DNA of 64,000 bases, from NCBI RefSeq assembly GCF_000425565.1, contig NZ_KE384397.1:155746-219745 (forward strand). The letters are read 5' to 3'. A model generated the notes under the pieces. It made no database searches and was not told the DNA's origin. It worked only from the letters and a program-made list of their open reading frames with translations. Origin of the DNA: Tepidiphilus margaritifer DSM 15129 (GTDB lineage: Bacteria; Pseudomonadota; Gammaproteobacteria; Burkholderiales; Rhodocyclaceae). Shown piece by piece: positions 48,162 to 58,100 of the stretch; the first letter of the stretch is position 1; the number at the start of each line of letters is the position of its first letter. Position numbers and translations under genes: made by a program.

Positions 48162-49163
48162 ATGGAACTGCGCAAAGGCGTGTGGCTCGCGGTGCTGGCG
48201 ATGGCTTGCGTGCCGGGCTGCGGCCGCGTCGAGGAGAAGTTCGTCCGCATCGACGGCTCGAGTACCGTCTATCCCATCACCGAGGCCGTCACCGAGGAAT
48301 ACCTCACGCAGACGCGCGGTGCGGTCAAGGTGACCGTGGGCGTGTCCGGTACCGGTGGCGGCTTCAAGAAATTCTGCCGCGGCGAAACGGACATCTCCGA
48401 TGCATCGCGCCCCATCATGGCCGAGGAAATGAAAGCCTGCCGTGAGGCCGGCATCGAGTACGTCGAGCTGCCGATCGCCTTCGACGCCATCACAGTGGTC
48501 GTGCATCCCCAGAATGACTGGGCCGACGAGCTCACCGTGGCCGAGCTCAAGAAAATATGGGAGCCGGCCGCCCAAGGCGTGATCGAAGATTGGCACCAGG
48601 TGTCGGAGCGCTTTCCTTCGCGCTCCCTCAAGCTCGCCGGTCCCGGCGCCGATTCCGGGACTTTCGATTATTTCACCGAGGCCGTGGTCGGTCGGCCGAA
48701 GTCGAGCCGTGGCGACTATCTCGCTTCGGAAGACGACAACGTGATCGTGCAGTTCGTCAGCCGTGACCGTGGCGCGCTGGGCTACTTCGGACTCGCCTAC
48801 TACCTGGAAAACGCCGACAAGGTGAAGGCCGTCCGCATCAAGAAAGACGAATCCTCGCCCGCCGTGACGCCCAGCGTCGAGGCGGTAAAATCCGGCATGT
48901 ACCAGCCCCTGTCGCGGCCCATCTTCCTCTATGTCAATGCCGCTTCGGCACGGGACAAACCCCAGGTGCGCGAATTCGTCGAATTTTATCTCCAGCACGC
49001 CGCCGAGCTCGCCCGGGAGGTGGGCTACGTCGATCTGCCGGAAAAGGCCTACGCCCTGGCGCTGGCCAATTTCCGTGCCCTGAAAACGGGTACGGCCTTC
49101 GGCGGCGTGCCGGAAGTGGGGGTGCAGGTCGAAGAGCTGCTGCAGCGCGAGACGACCCGGTGA
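48162..49163 (+). CDS. pstS: Phosphate-binding lipoprotein PstS
   Basis: Captures phosphate for the high-affinity PstSCAB importer. The 333-residue protein starts with a lipoprotein signal (AVLAMACVPGC, lipobox cysteine near residue 20), then RIDGSSTVYPITEAVTEEY and VGVSGTGGGFKKFCRGETDISDASRPIM, with the phosphate-contacting serines and threonines of the PstS family, and AGPGADSGTFDYFTEAV. The ATG at 48162 follows CGAGGAACC. No convincing Pho box lies upstream. Confidence 0.93.
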   Translation: MELRKGVWLAVLAMACVPGCGRVEEKFVRIDGSSTVYPITEAVTEEYLTQTRGAVKVTVGVSGTGGGFKKFCRGETDISDASRPIMAEEMKACREAGIEYVELPIAFDAITVVVHPQNDWADELTVAELKKIWEPAAQGVIEDWHQVSERFPSRSLKLAGPGADSGTFDYFTEAVVGRPKSSRGDYLASEDDNVIVQFVSRDRGALGYFGLAYYLENADKVKAVRIKKDESSPAVTPSVEAVKSGMYQPLSRPIFLYVNAASARDKPQVREFVEFYLQHAAELAREVGYVDLPEKAYALALANFRALKTGTAFGGVPEVGVQVEELLQRETTR

Positions 49164-49212
49164 GCACCCCCCGACCCGTTTTCCCTTTCCCGTGCGCTTC
49201 CTTCGAGGGATC

Positions 49213-50157
49213 ATGACGTCCGAAACGACCCCGTCCCAGCAGGGCGAGAGTTATCTCGACCGCATTCGCGCGATGCGACGCGTGCGCAACGCGCGCGAGC
49301 GCCTCGTCGAGGGCATCCTTTTTCTGGCCGCTTTTTTCGCCGTGGCGGTGACGGTGGCCATCGTGGCCATCCTTCTTTATGAAGGGGCGGTCTTCTTCCG
49401 CCACGTGTCGCTGGTGGAATTCCTCACCGGCACCCAGTGGACGCCGCTTTTCGAGAACGCGCACTACGGCATGCTGCCACTGCTCACCGGTACGGTGGTC
49501 ACCTCCGTGATCGCCTTCGTGGTGGCTGCGCCTCTGGGCTTTCTCATCGCCGTCTTTCTGTCAGAATTCGCGCCGCCGCGTGTGGCGCAGGTGCTCAAGC
49601 CTTTCCTCGAGTTGCTGGCAGGGATACCGACCATCGTCTATGGCTACTTCGCCCTGCTCTTCGTCACGCCGCTGCTGCAAAAGATCATTCCCGACCTGGC
49701 CGGGTTCAACATGCTGAGCGCGGGGCTGGTGATCGGGCTGATGATCGTGCCCTACGTCGCCTCGGTGTCGGAAGACGCCATGCGTGCCGTGCCCATGGCG
49801 CTACGCGAGGGATCCTACGCCATGGGGGCGACGCGCTTCCAGACCGCGCTCCGGGTGGTGCTCCCCGCCTCCTTCTCGGGGGTGATGGCCGCCTTCGTGC
49901 TGGGGATCTCGCGCGCCGTGGGCGAGACCATGGTGGTGGCGATCGCCGCCGGACAGCAGCCCAATTTCACTTTCGATCCACGCGAACCGGCCGCCACCAT
50001 CACCGCCTACATCGTGCAGGTGGCCATGGGCGACCTGCCGCACGGCTCGATCGGCTATCAGAGCATCTTCGCCGTCGGGTTGGTGCTCGTGGTGATCACC
50101 CTCTTCTTCAACCTGCTCGGTCAGATGCTGCGCAAGCGTTTCCGCGAGGTGTATTGA
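49213..50157 (+). CDS. pstC: Phosphate ABC transporter permease PstC
   Basis: A 314-residue membrane permease with about six helices and the ABC permease loop EDAMRAVPMALREGSYAMGATRFQTALRVVLPASFSG (about 172-208). The FLELLAGIPTIVYGYFAL segment is typical of PstC/PstA. ATG at 49213 (after GAGGG) is preferred to an in-frame ATG 21 bases earlier. Partner of PstA. Confidence 0.93.
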   Translation: MTSETTPSQQGESYLDRIRAMRRVRNARERLVEGILFLAAFFAVAVTVAIVAILLYEGAVFFRHVSLVEFLTGTQWTPLFENAHYGMLPLLTGTVVTSVIAFVVAAPLGFLIAVFLSEFAPPRVAQVLKPFLELLAGIPTIVYGYFALLFVTPLLQKIIPDLAGFNMLSAGLVIGLMIVPYVASVSEDAMRAVPMALREGSYAMGATRFQTALRVVLPASFSGVMAAFVLGISRAVGETMVVAIAAGQQPNFTFDPREPAATITAYIVQVAMGDLPHGSIGYQSIFAVGLVLVVITLFFNLLGQMLRKRFREVY

Positions 50158-50158
50158 G

Positions 50159-51082
50159 ATGGTCAAGACCGATCTCTCCCGTCTGCGGGCGGTCATCGCC
50201 AAGAATCGCCGCTGGGATCTCATCTTCGGCGGTATCGGGCTGCTGGCGACGATGCTCGGTGTCGTCGTGCTCACCGTGCTCTTCGTCGACCTGGTGATCG
50301 ACGGCTGGAGCCGTCTGCGCCCGGATTTCTTCCTCAACTTTCCTTCGCGCCACCCCGAGCGCGCCGGCATCCTCTCGGCCTGGGTGGGCTCGGCACTGGT
50401 GATGCTGGTCACCGCCCTCACCGCCGTGCCCCTGGGTGTGGCCGCGGCGGTCTATCTCGAGGAATATGCGCCCAAACACTGGATCACCGAACTCATCGAA
50501 GTCAACGTGAGCAATCTCGCGGCAGTGCCTTCCATCATCTATGGCCTGCTCGCCTTGGGGCTTTTCGTCTATCTGCTGGGTTTGGGTCACAGCATCCTCA
50601 CCGCCGGGCTCACGCTGGCACTGCTCATCCTGCCCATCATCATCGTGGCCACCCGTGAGGCGCTGCGCGCCATCCCCGTGTCCATCCGCGAGGCGGCCTA
50701 CGCCTTGGGGGCGACGCGCTGGCAGGTGGTGAGCAACCACCTCATCCCCTATGCCTCGGGCGGCATCTACACTGGTGTCATCATCGGTATGGCGCGGGCC
50801 GTGGGGGAGACCGCTCCCATCATCACCATCGGCGCGCTCACCTTCATCGCTTTCCTGCCGCCGGCGCCCTTCACCGGCGATCCTCCCGCTGGCCCCTTCG
50901 ACTGGCTCTTCTCCCCCTTCACGGTGCTGCCCATCCAGATGTTCAACTGGCTGTCGCGCCCGCAAGCCGCCTTCCATGTCAACGCCGCCGCCACCGGCAT
51001 CGTCATCATCGTGGCGACGTTGGTGATGAACGGCATCGCCATTTGGCTGCGCGCGCGCGTGCGCCGCAATCTGAAGTGGTAA
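50159..51082 (+). CDS. pstA: Phosphate ABC transporter permease PstA
   Basis: A 307-residue membrane permease, about six helices, with [20 protein letters not shown] (about 116-135) and the loop [37 protein letters not shown]. The proline-rich [29 protein letters not shown] near 240 is typical of PstA. Starts one base after the pstC stop. Confidence 0.93.
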   Translation: MVKTDLSRLRAVIAKNRRWDLIFGGIGLLATMLGVVVLTVLFVDLVIDGWSRLRPDFFLNFPSRHPERAGILSAWVGSALVMLVTALTAVPLGVAAAVYLEEYAPKHWITELIEVNVSNLAAVPSIIYGLLALGLFVYLLGLGHSILTAGLTLALLILPIIIVATREALRAIPVSIREAAYALGATRWQVVSNHLIPYASGGIYTGVIIGMARAVGETAPIITIGALTFIAFLPPAPFTGDPPAGPFDWLFSPFTVLPIQMFNWLSRPQAAFHVNAAATGIVIIVATLVMNGIAIWLRARVRRNLKW

Positions 51083-51105
51083 TCCTTTTCCCGGGAAAAG
51101 CACGC

Positions 51106-51900
51106 ATGACCGATCAGACCCCCCATGCCGTAGTGACCGAGCCGCTCAAGGCCGAGGCGCGCAACTTCAATTTCTACTATGGCAACCACCACGCGCTGAA
51201 GAACATCAACCTGCCGGTGGCCGAGCGCCGCGTCACGGCGCTGATCGGCCCTTCGGGCTGTGGCAAGTCGACGCTGCTGCGTAGCTTCAACCGCATGCAC
51301 GACCTCTATCCCGGCAACCGCTACGGGGGCGAGATTCGGCTCTATCCCGACGATGTCAATCTCGTCTCGGCCGAGGTCGACCCCATCGAGATTCGCATGC
51401 GCATCTCCATGGTGTTCCAGAAACCCAACCCCTTTCCCAAGTCGATTTTCGACAACGTCGCCTACGGCCTGATGGTGCGCGGCGAGCGGCGCCGCTCGGT
51501 GCTGGAGGAAAAAGTCGAAGAGGCGCTGCGCGGGGCGGCGCTGTGGGACGAGGTCAAGGATCGGCTCGACGATCTGGCCTTCAACCTCTCCGGCGGGCAG
51601 CAGCAGCGGCTGTGCATCGCCCGGGCCTTGGCCGCCGATCCGGAGCTCATCCTTTTCGATGAGCCCACCTCCGCCCTCGATCCCATCGCCACGGCGAGCA
51701 TCGAGGAGCTCGTCACCGAGATCCGGGACAAGGTGACCATCCTCATCGTCACCCACAACATGCAGCAGGCGGCGCGCATCTCGGACTACACCGCTTTCAT
51801 GTATCTGGGCGAGCTCGTCGAATTCGGCCGTACCGACGAACTCTTCGTGCGCCCGCGCAAGAAACAGACCGAGGACTACATCACCGGGCGCTTCGGCTGA
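51106..51900 (+). CDS. pstB: Phosphate ABC transporter ATPase PstB
   Basis: ATPase of the phosphate importer, 264 residues. It has [14 protein letters not shown], Walker [10 protein letters not shown] (about 48-56), the PstB-specific RSFNRMHDL and [18 protein letters not shown], signature [15 protein letters not shown] and Walker [14 protein letters not shown], and ends with YITGRFG. ATG at 51106 follows GGGAAAAG. phoU and phoBR, commonly next, are absent; a convergent gene begins right after. Confidence 0.95.
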   Translation: MTDQTPHAVVTEPLKAEARNFNFYYGNHHALKNINLPVAERRVTALIGPSGCGKSTLLRSFNRMHDLYPGNRYGGEIRLYPDDVNLVSAEVDPIEIRMRISMVFQKPNPFPKSIFDNVAYGLMVRGERRRSVLEEKVEEALRGAALWDEVKDRLDDLAFNLSGGQQQRLCIARALAADPELILFDEPTSALDPIATASIEELVTEIRDKVTILIVTHNMQQAARISDYTAFMYLGELVEFGRTDELFVRPRKKQTEDYITGRFG

Positions 51901-52467
51901 TCACCACCACCAGGCCGCGATGCCGAGCAGGACGAAGGCGAGCGCCGCGACCAGGTGGATCGTCTTGGCCGGCAGCCGGCGCGTGATCCGCTCGCCGAAC
52001 CACACCACCGGGGCGTTGGCGAGCATCATGCCGACGGTGGTTCCGGTCACCACCGCCGCCCAGGGCGAATAGTGCGCGGCGAGCGCCACGGTGGCGAGCT
52101 GCGTCTTGTCCCCCATCTCGGCAAGGAAGAACGCGGAAGACACGATCGTGAAGATGCGAGTGAGCGTCGCCGCCGGCCGCGTCTTCGTCTCGTCTTCGTC
52201 GATCGTATCCGGTACCAGCATCCACAACCCCAGCGCGACGAAGGAAAGGGTGGTGACCGTGCGCAGCACGTCCGGCCCGAGCCACTGCGTCACCGCCGCG
52301 CCCAGCGCCGCGGCACCGGCGTGATTGACGAGTGTGGCAAAGAAAATCGCCGCGCAGATCGTCCACGGCGCACGATAGCGTCCGGCGAGCACGAGCGAGA
52401 GGAGCTGGGTCTTGTCGCCGATTTCGGCGAGCGCGACGAGCCCGGTGGCGGTGAGAAAAGCTTCCAT
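51901..52467 (-). CDS. GDT1/TMEM165-family (UPF0016) cation exporter
   Basis: A 188-residue inner-membrane protein with six hydrophobic segments in two repeats, each carrying the family motif E-x-G-D-K-T: ALAEIGDKTQLL (about 11-22) and FLAEMGDKTQLA (about 114-125). These acidic motifs bind Mn2+ or Ca2+; bacterial members are implicated in manganese export. The ATG at 52467 begins just before the first motif; the frame extends 15 codons further. No manganese riboswitch is visible in the short divergent gap to uvrA. Confidence 0.85.
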   Translation of the reverse strand: MEAFLTATGLVALAEIGDKTQLLSLVLAGRYRAPWTICAAIFFATLVNHAGAAALGAAVTQWLGPDVLRTVTTLSFVALGLWMLVPDTIDEDETKTRPAATLTRIFTIVSSAFFLAEMGDKTQLATVALAAHYSPWAAVVTGTTVGMMLANAPVVWFGERITRRLPAKTIHLVAALAFVLLGIAAWWW

Positions 52468-52513
52468 TGGCTGGCGGTCAGTGGCGGGGTGAGTCGCATT
52501 ATAGCGACGCACT

Positions 52514-52522
52514 TGCTATGAT
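52514..52522 (+). promoter_or_regulatory. Extended -10 promoter element of uvrA
   Basis: TGCTATGAT matches the extended -10 pattern (TG, one base, TATGAT), about 47 bases upstream of the uvrA ATG. No good -35 is present, which is common for extended -10 promoters. No LexA box was recognised. Confidence 0.45.
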
Positions 52523-52568
52523 CGTAAAGTTCGCCGGCGGGTTCGCCGGCCGTAACGCACGGGGACCC

Positions 52569-55500
52569 ATGCACGAAGACGAGGAAAGATCGACTGCTTC
52601 CTGTATCCGCATCCGCGGCGCGCGCCAGCACAACCTGAAGAACCTCGATGTCGAGCTGCCCACGGGGCGGTTCATCGCCGTGACCGGCGTCTCGGGCGCG
52701 GGGAAATCATCGCTCGTGATCGAGACGCTCTATGCCGAGGGGCAGCGCCGCTACGTCGAGACCTTCTCGCCCTATGCGCGTCAGTTCTTCGAGCGCCTGG
52801 ACGCGCCCGAGGTCGACGAGGTCGAGGGGGTGCTGCCGGCGATTGCCATCGAAGGCGGCACCAGCGTGCGCACTTCGCGCTCGACGGTGGGTACGCTCAC
52901 CGAGATCGCCGATCATGCCAAATGGCTCTACGCCCGCGCTGCGCGCCTTTTCTGCCCCGGCTGCGGCGAGGAGATCGTACCCCACACGCCGGAGACGGTG
53001 GCTGCAGACCTGCGGCGGCGTTTTGCCCCGGCCGCGCGGCTCGCCGTGCTCTTCCCCTTGCCGGTGCCCGAACGCCTGCCCGCCGAGACGGTACGCGCCG
53101 GGCTCGCCGCCCAAGGCTACGCGCGCGTCGTCGCCCGTACGCCCGCAGGGGACGGGAATTGGTGGTGGTGGGTGATGCAGGATCGCTTCCGCCTCGAAAC
53201 GATCGAGGAACGGCGTTTGCTCGAAGCGCTGGAAGCGGCTTTCGCCCAGGGACAGGGACGCCTGGCGGTGGCCGACTGGGACGAACTGCGAAATCGGCTG
53301 GGTGAGCCACCGGAGACGGGTGAGCCTCCTTTTTGCGAGCGGATTCCCGCACGGGAATACCGCCGCGAGCGCTATTGCGGGGCTTGCGATCGGACTTTTT
53401 CCGATCCTTCGCCGGGTCTCTTCTCCTTCAATTCACCGGTGGGCGCCTGTCCGACCTGCCGTGGTTTTGGGCGGGTGATCGGCATCGATTGGGACAAAGT
53501 GATCCCGGACCCGTCGCTTTCCCTGCGCCGAGGGGCGATCCGTCCCTGGCAGGGAGGATTCTCGGCGCAATGCCAGCAGGAACTGGAGATGCTCGCTCCG
53601 GCCGCCGGCGTGCGCCTGGACGTGCCCTGGCGCGAATTGAGCGAGACGGAACGACGTTGGGTGCTCGAAGGCGATCCCGACTGGGCCGATTGGGAGACCA
53701 GCTGGCCGCAGCATTGGTACGGCGTGCGCCGCTACTTTGAGTGGCTCGAATCCAAGTCCTACAAGATGCACGTGCGGGTGCTGCTGTCGCGCTACCGCAG
53801 CTACACCGTCTGCCCCGACTGCCACGGCGCACGCCTCAAGCCGGAGGCGCTCGCCTGGCGGTTGACCGCCGCCGACGAGACGCCGCCACCCGGACGCCTT
53901 CCCGGCCACGACCTGCCCGAGCTCTTCGCCCTGCCGGTCGAGGAGGCGGCCGCCTTCGTGCGTCGCTGCGCGGCCGGCATCCAAGGCAAGACCCTGCGGC
54001 AGGTGTTCGAGGAAATCGAGACGCGCCTGAGCTATCTGTGCGAGGTGGGCCTGGGGTACCTCACCCTCGATCGCGCCTCGCGTACCCTCTCGGGCGGCGA
54101 GTTGCAACGCATCCATTTGACCACGGCGCTCGGCACCTCGCTGGTGGAGACGCTCTTCGTGCTGGAAGAGCCGACCGCCGGTCTGCACGCCCGCGACGTG
54201 GCGCGGCTCATCGGCGCGATCCGCCGGCTGGTGGATCTGGGCAACACGGTGGTAGTGATCGAGCACGATCCGCAGGTGATCGCCGCGGCCGATTGGGTGA
54301 TCGACCTCGGGCCGGGTGCCGGGGCCCAAGGGGGGCGCCTGGTGGCCGAAGGTCCGCCCGCCGCCGTCGCCGCGCATCCGGCCTCTCTCACCGGCGCCTA
54401 CCTCGGCGGTCGCTTGCGGGTGCAGGCGGAGCGAACCCCGCGCGAGGTGGGCGAAAGTCCTTGGTTGCGACTCTACGGGGCGCGCGAGCATAACCTGAAA
54501 AGCATCGACTTGGCACTGCCTCTCTCGGGGCTGACGGTGATCGCCGGGGTGTCGGGCTCGGGCAAGTCCACCCTGGTCGAGAACGTCCTCGTACCGGCGC
54601 TCGCCCGGGCGCTCGGGCGCGAGGCCGAGGCCCCGGGACCGTATGATGCGCTCGAAGGAGCGCAGGCGCTCACCGATCTCGTCTGGGTCGACCAGACGCC
54701 GCTCGCCAAGAGCGCGCGCTCCATGCCGGTGACGGTGACCGGCGCCTGGGACGAGCTGCGCCGCGCCTTCGCCGCCCAGCCCGAAGCCGCCGCCCACGGC
54801 TTCACTGCCGGAAGCTTCAGCTTCAACGCGGGGGAAGGGCGCTGTCCCGCCTGCGGCGGTTCGGGGTTCGAACACGTCGAGATGCAGTTCCTTGCCGACG
54901 TCTACCTGCGCTGCCCGGTGTGCGACGGCCAGCGCTTCCGGGACGAGGTCTTGCGCGTGCGGCTCGCCGGCAAGAACGCCGCCGAATGGCTGGAGCTCAC
55001 GGTGGACGAGGCGCTGGCGCTGCTTTCCCGCCTGCCCGGGGCCAAGGCGGCCATGGCGCGCCTGCAGCCGCTCGTCGCGCTCGGGCTCGGCTATCTTCGG
55101 CTGGGGCAACCCACGCCGACGCTCTCCGGTGGCGAAGCCCAGCGCCTCAAGCTCGCCGCGCGGCTCGCCGAACGTCGCCGCGGCGGCAAGACGCTCTACG
55201 TGCTCGACGAACCCACCACGGGGCTGCACCAACACGAGGTGGCGCGCCTGCTGCGCGTGCTCGAGGAACTGGTCGAGCAGGGCGAAGCGGTGGTGGTGGT
55301 CGAACATCACCTCGACGTGATCGCCGCCGCGGATTGGGTGGTCGAACTGGGCCCCGAAGGAGGGGAAAAAGGCGGTCGCATCGTCTTCGAAGGCCCTCCG
55401 CCCCTGCTCGCCACGGCCGAGACCGCCACCGGCCGGGCTTTGCGCGAGCGCACTGGCGCCTTCATCGCCCCGTCCCTGCCCCTTGCCGCCGAGCCGACCC

Positions 55501-58067
55501 CTTTGTACGGTCCCGCGCCACCGCGCGCGATCGAGATCTTCGATGCGCACGAACACAACCTCAAACACCTCGACGTGACGATCGCGCGGGAGCGGCTCAC
55601 CGTGGTCACGGGCGTGTCCGGTTCGGGCAAATCCACGCTCGCTTTCGACATCGTCTTCGCCGAAGGGCAGCGGCGCTATCTCACCGCGCTCGATGCCTAC
55701 GCGCGCCAGTTCGTGCAGCCGCCCCCGCCCCCCGCGGTGGGTCGCATCCAGGGGCTGTCGCCCACCGTCGCCATCGAACAGCGCACCAGCCGCGGCGGCT
55801 ACAAGAGCACGGTGGGCACGCTCACCGAGATCGCCCCTTTCCTGCGGCTGCTCTATGCCCGCCTCGGTACGCCCCATTGTCCCGAGTGCGGCGTGGCGCT
55901 CGAGCCGCTCGCCGCCGGATCCTTGGCGCAGCGCCTGGCGCACCTGCCCCCGCCGCTTTCCCTCTACGCCCCGCTCGTGCGCCGCCGCAAGGGGATCTAT
56001 AAAGAATTAGCGGCCTGGGCGGCACGACGGGGCGTGACGACGCTGCTCGTCGATGGCGAGGAAGTGCCCACCGACCCCTGGCCCAAGCTCGACCGCTACC
56101 GCGAGCACGACATCGACCTGCCGATCGCCCGGCTCGAATCCGCCGATGGGGACGCATTACAGCGGGCCGTGCAGGAAGCGCTGGAAGCGGGTGAAGGCGT
56201 GAAGGTGCGCGACGGGCAGGGGCATTGGCACCTCTTCGCCGGTGCCCACGTCTGCCCCTCTTGCGGCAAGGGCGCCCCGCCCCTCGATCCACGTCTCTTC
56301 TCGCAGCATTCGCCCCTGGGGTGGTGCCCGGCTTGCCTCGGCACCGGCCGGAAACTGCTGGGCGAAGGCGCGACGCTGCGCGATGGCCGGCCGCTGTCCT
56401 TGGATGCGGAGCGCGAGGTCGAAGGGCGCCTCGTCACCGCCCAGACTTGCCCCGAGTGCGGCGGCAGCCGGCTCAATGCCTACGCCCGCGCCGTGCGGCT
56501 ACAGGGGACGAGCCTGCCGGAGCTGTCGCGCCTGCCGCTCGCGCGCCTGGCGCCGTGGTTCGATACGGCCGTCGCGCAGTGGGACGAACGCAGCCGGCGC
56601 ATCGCCGCCGAAGTCTTGCCGCAGATCGCGCAGCGCCTCGCTTTTCTGTGCGAAGCGGGGCTGGGTTACCTCACGCTGGAGCGCGCCGCGCCCACGCTCT
56701 CGGGGGGAGAAGCCCAGCGTATCCGGCTCGCCGCCCAGCTCGGCTCGACCCTGCGCGGCGTGTGCTACGTGCTCGACGAACCCACCATCGGCCTGCATCC
56801 GCGCGACGACGAGCGCCTCATCGCCATGCTGCGGCGGTTGCAGCGCCGCGGCAATACCGTGCTGGTAGTCGAGCACGACGAGGCGATGATCCGCAGCGCC
56901 GACGAGGTGATCGACCTCGGCCCCGGTGCGGGCGAACACGGCGGTGAAGTAGTGGCTCGAGGGCCGCTGCCGGTCATCCTCGCCTCGCCGCGTTCGCTCA
57001 CCGGCAAGATGCTGCGCACCCCCATCGCGCACCGCCTGGCACCGCCGCGACCCGTCGCCGACGACACGCCGAGCCTGTGGGTGCGCGGGGCGCGCCGCCA
57101 CAACCTGCAGGGCATCGATGTGCGTCTGCCGCTCGCGCGCCTCATCGTGGTCACCGGCGTGTCCGGCTCGGGCAAATCGACCCTGGTACGCGAGGTGCTC
57201 GCCGAGAGCCTGCGCCAGGGCCGACCCGTCGGTTGCGAGCGCCTCGAAGGCGGCGAAGCGCTCACGCGGCTGCTCGAAGTCGACCAGACGCCTATCGGCA
57301 AGACCCCCCGCTCCTGCCCGGCCACCTACCTCAAGGTGTTCGATCCCATCCGTCGGCTGTTCGCCGAGACGCAGGATGCGCGGACCCGCGGCTGGGCCCC
57401 GGCGTGGTTCTCCTTCAATACCGGCGAGGGCCGCTGCCCGGTGTGCGAGGGGCAGGGCATGATCACGGTGGAAATGGCCTTCCTGCCCGACGTGCGCGAA
57501 CCGTGCGAGGCCTGCGGCGGCAGCCGCTACCGCGCCGAGACCCTGCAGGTGCGCTGGCGCGGGGCGAGCATCGCCGACGTGCTGACGATGACGGTGGCGC
57601 AGGCGGCGGAATTCTTCGCCGCCCATCCCGCGATCGCGCGGCCGTTGCGCTGGATGGAAGAAGTCGGCCTGGGCTATTTGCGCCTGGGGCAGCCCAGCCC
57701 GACCCTCTCCGGTGGGGAGGCGCAGCGGCTCAAGCTGGTCGCCGAGCTCTCCCGGCCGGCGAACACCCCTACCCTCTATCTGCTCGACGAACCCACCGTA
57801 GGGCTGCACCTCGCCGACATCGAGAAACTGCTGCACGTGTTGCACCGCCTGGTGGAGAACGGCCACACGGTGGTGGTCATCGAACACGACCCGGACGTGT
57901 GGCTCGAAGCCGATTGGCTCATCGACCTCGGCCCCGGTGGCGGGGACGAAGGCGGTCGACTGGTCCACCAGGGAACCGTGGAATCCCTGCAACGGCGGGC
58001 AAGCGGGGCGACGTGCGAGGCGCTCGAGCGGGTGCTTTCCCGCCGCAAAGATGCTTTACTGAAGTGA
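52569..58067 (+). CDS. uvrA: Fused double-length UvrA-like ATPase
   Basis: An 1832-residue protein equal to two UvrA chains in one: four ABC ATPase modules where UvrA has two (about 940 residues). Walker A motifs: GVSGAGKSS (about 40), then GVSGSGKST near 660, 1014 and 1529. Four SGGE-type signatures and four Walker B motifs follow; three read DEPT, while the first reads LEEPTAGLH, replacing the usual aspartate. Zinc-finger cysteine pairs occur in each half (for example CPTCRGFG, CPACGGSGFEH, CPVCEGQG), and both halves keep a region where UvrB-binding domains lie. UvrA acts as a dimer in nucleotide-excision repair, so this may be a covalent pseudo-dimer. Start follows GGGGACC; an ATG 51 bases earlier is less likely. 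Confidence 0.9.
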   Translation: MHEDEERSTASCIRIRGARQHNLKNLDVELPTGRFIAVTGVSGAGKSSLVIETLYAEGQRRYVETFSPYARQFFERLDAPEVDEVEGVLPAIAIEGGTSVRTSRSTVGTLTEIADHAKWLYARAARLFCPGCGEEIVPHTPETVAADLRRRFAPAARLAVLFPLPVPERLPAETVRAGLAAQGYARVVARTPAGDGNWWWWVMQDRFRLETIEERRLLEALEAAFAQGQGRLAVADWDELRNRLGEPPETGEPPFCERIPAREYRRERYCGACDRTFSDPSPGLFSFNSPVGACPTCRGFGRVIGIDWDKVIPDPSLSLRRGAIRPWQGGFSAQCQQELEMLAPAAGVRLDVPWRELSETERRWVLEGDPDWADWETSWPQHWYGVRRYFEWLESKSYKMHVRVLLSRYRSYTVCPDCHGARLKPEALAWRLTAADETPPPGRLPGHDLPELFALPVEEAAAFVRRCAAGIQGKTLRQVFEEIETRLSYLCEVGLGYLTLDRASRTLSGGELQRIHLTTALGTSLVETLFVLEEPTAGLHARDVARLIGAIRRLVDLGNTVVVIEHDPQVIAAADWVIDLGPGAGAQGGRLVAEGPPAAVAAHPASLTGAYLGGRLRVQAERTPREVGESPWLRLYGAREHNLKSIDLALPLSGLTVIAGVSGSGKSTLVENVLVPALARALGREAEAPGPYDALEGAQALTDLVWVDQTPLAKSARSMPVTVTGAWDELRRAFAAQPEAAAHGFTAGSFSFNAGEGRCPACGGSGFEHVEMQFLADVYLRCPVCDGQRFRDEVLRVRLAGKNAAEWLELTVDEALALLSRLPGAKAAMARLQPLVALGLGYLRLGQPTPTLSGGEAQRLKLAARLAERRRGGKTLYVLDEPTTGLHQHEVARLLRVLEELVEQGEAVVVVEHHLDVIAAADWVVELGPEGGEKGGRIVFEGPPPLLATAETATGRALRERTGAFIAPSLPLAAEPTPLYGPAPPRAIEIFDAHEHNLKHLDVTIARERLTVVTGVSGSGKSTLAFDIVFAEGQRRYLTALDAYARQFVQPPPPPAVGRIQGLSPTVAIEQRTSRGGYKSTVGTLTEIAPFLRLLYARLGTPHCPECGVALEPLAAGSLAQRLAHLPPPLSLYAPLVRRRKGIYKELAAWAARRGVTTLLVDGEEVPTDPWPKLDRYREHDIDLPIARLESADGDALQRAVQEALEAGEGVKVRDGQGHWHLFAGAHVCPSCGKGAPPLDPRLFSQHSPLGWCPACLGTGRKLLGEGATLRDGRPLSLDAEREVEGRLVTAQTCPECGGSRLNAYARAVRLQGTSLPELSRLPLARLAPWFDTAVAQWDERSRRIAAEVLPQIAQRLAFLCEAGLGYLTLERAAPTLSGGEAQRIRLAAQLGSTLRGVCYVLDEPTIGLHPRDDERLIAMLRRLQRRGNTVLVVEHDEAMIRSADEVIDLGPGAGEHGGEVVARGPLPVILASPRSLTGKMLRTPIAHRLAPPRPVADDTPSLWVRGARRHNLQGIDVRLPLARLIVVTGVSGSGKSTLVREVLAESLRQGRPVGCERLEGGEALTRLLEVDQTPIGKTPRSCPATYLKVFDPIRRLFAETQDARTRGWAPAWFSFNTGEGRCPVCEGQGMITVEMAFLPDVREPCEACGGSRYRAETLQVRWRGASIADVLTMTVAQAAEFFAAHPAIARPLRWMEEVGLGYLRLGQPSPTLSGGEAQRLKLVAELSRPANTPTLYLLDEPTVGLHLADIEKLLHVLHRLVENGHTVVVIEHDPDVWLEADWLIDLGPGGGDEGGRLVHQGTVESLQRRASGATCEALERVLSRRKDALLK

Positions 58068-58100
58068 ACGAGCGTATTCCGTGCAAGTGAGGAGAAGACG

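Noticed and set aside
53433-55943. 836-codon open frame antisense to uvrA
   Set aside because: Its sequence is an Arg/Gly/His-rich shadow of the UvrA frame with no recognisable motif; long antisense frames are expected at this GC content.
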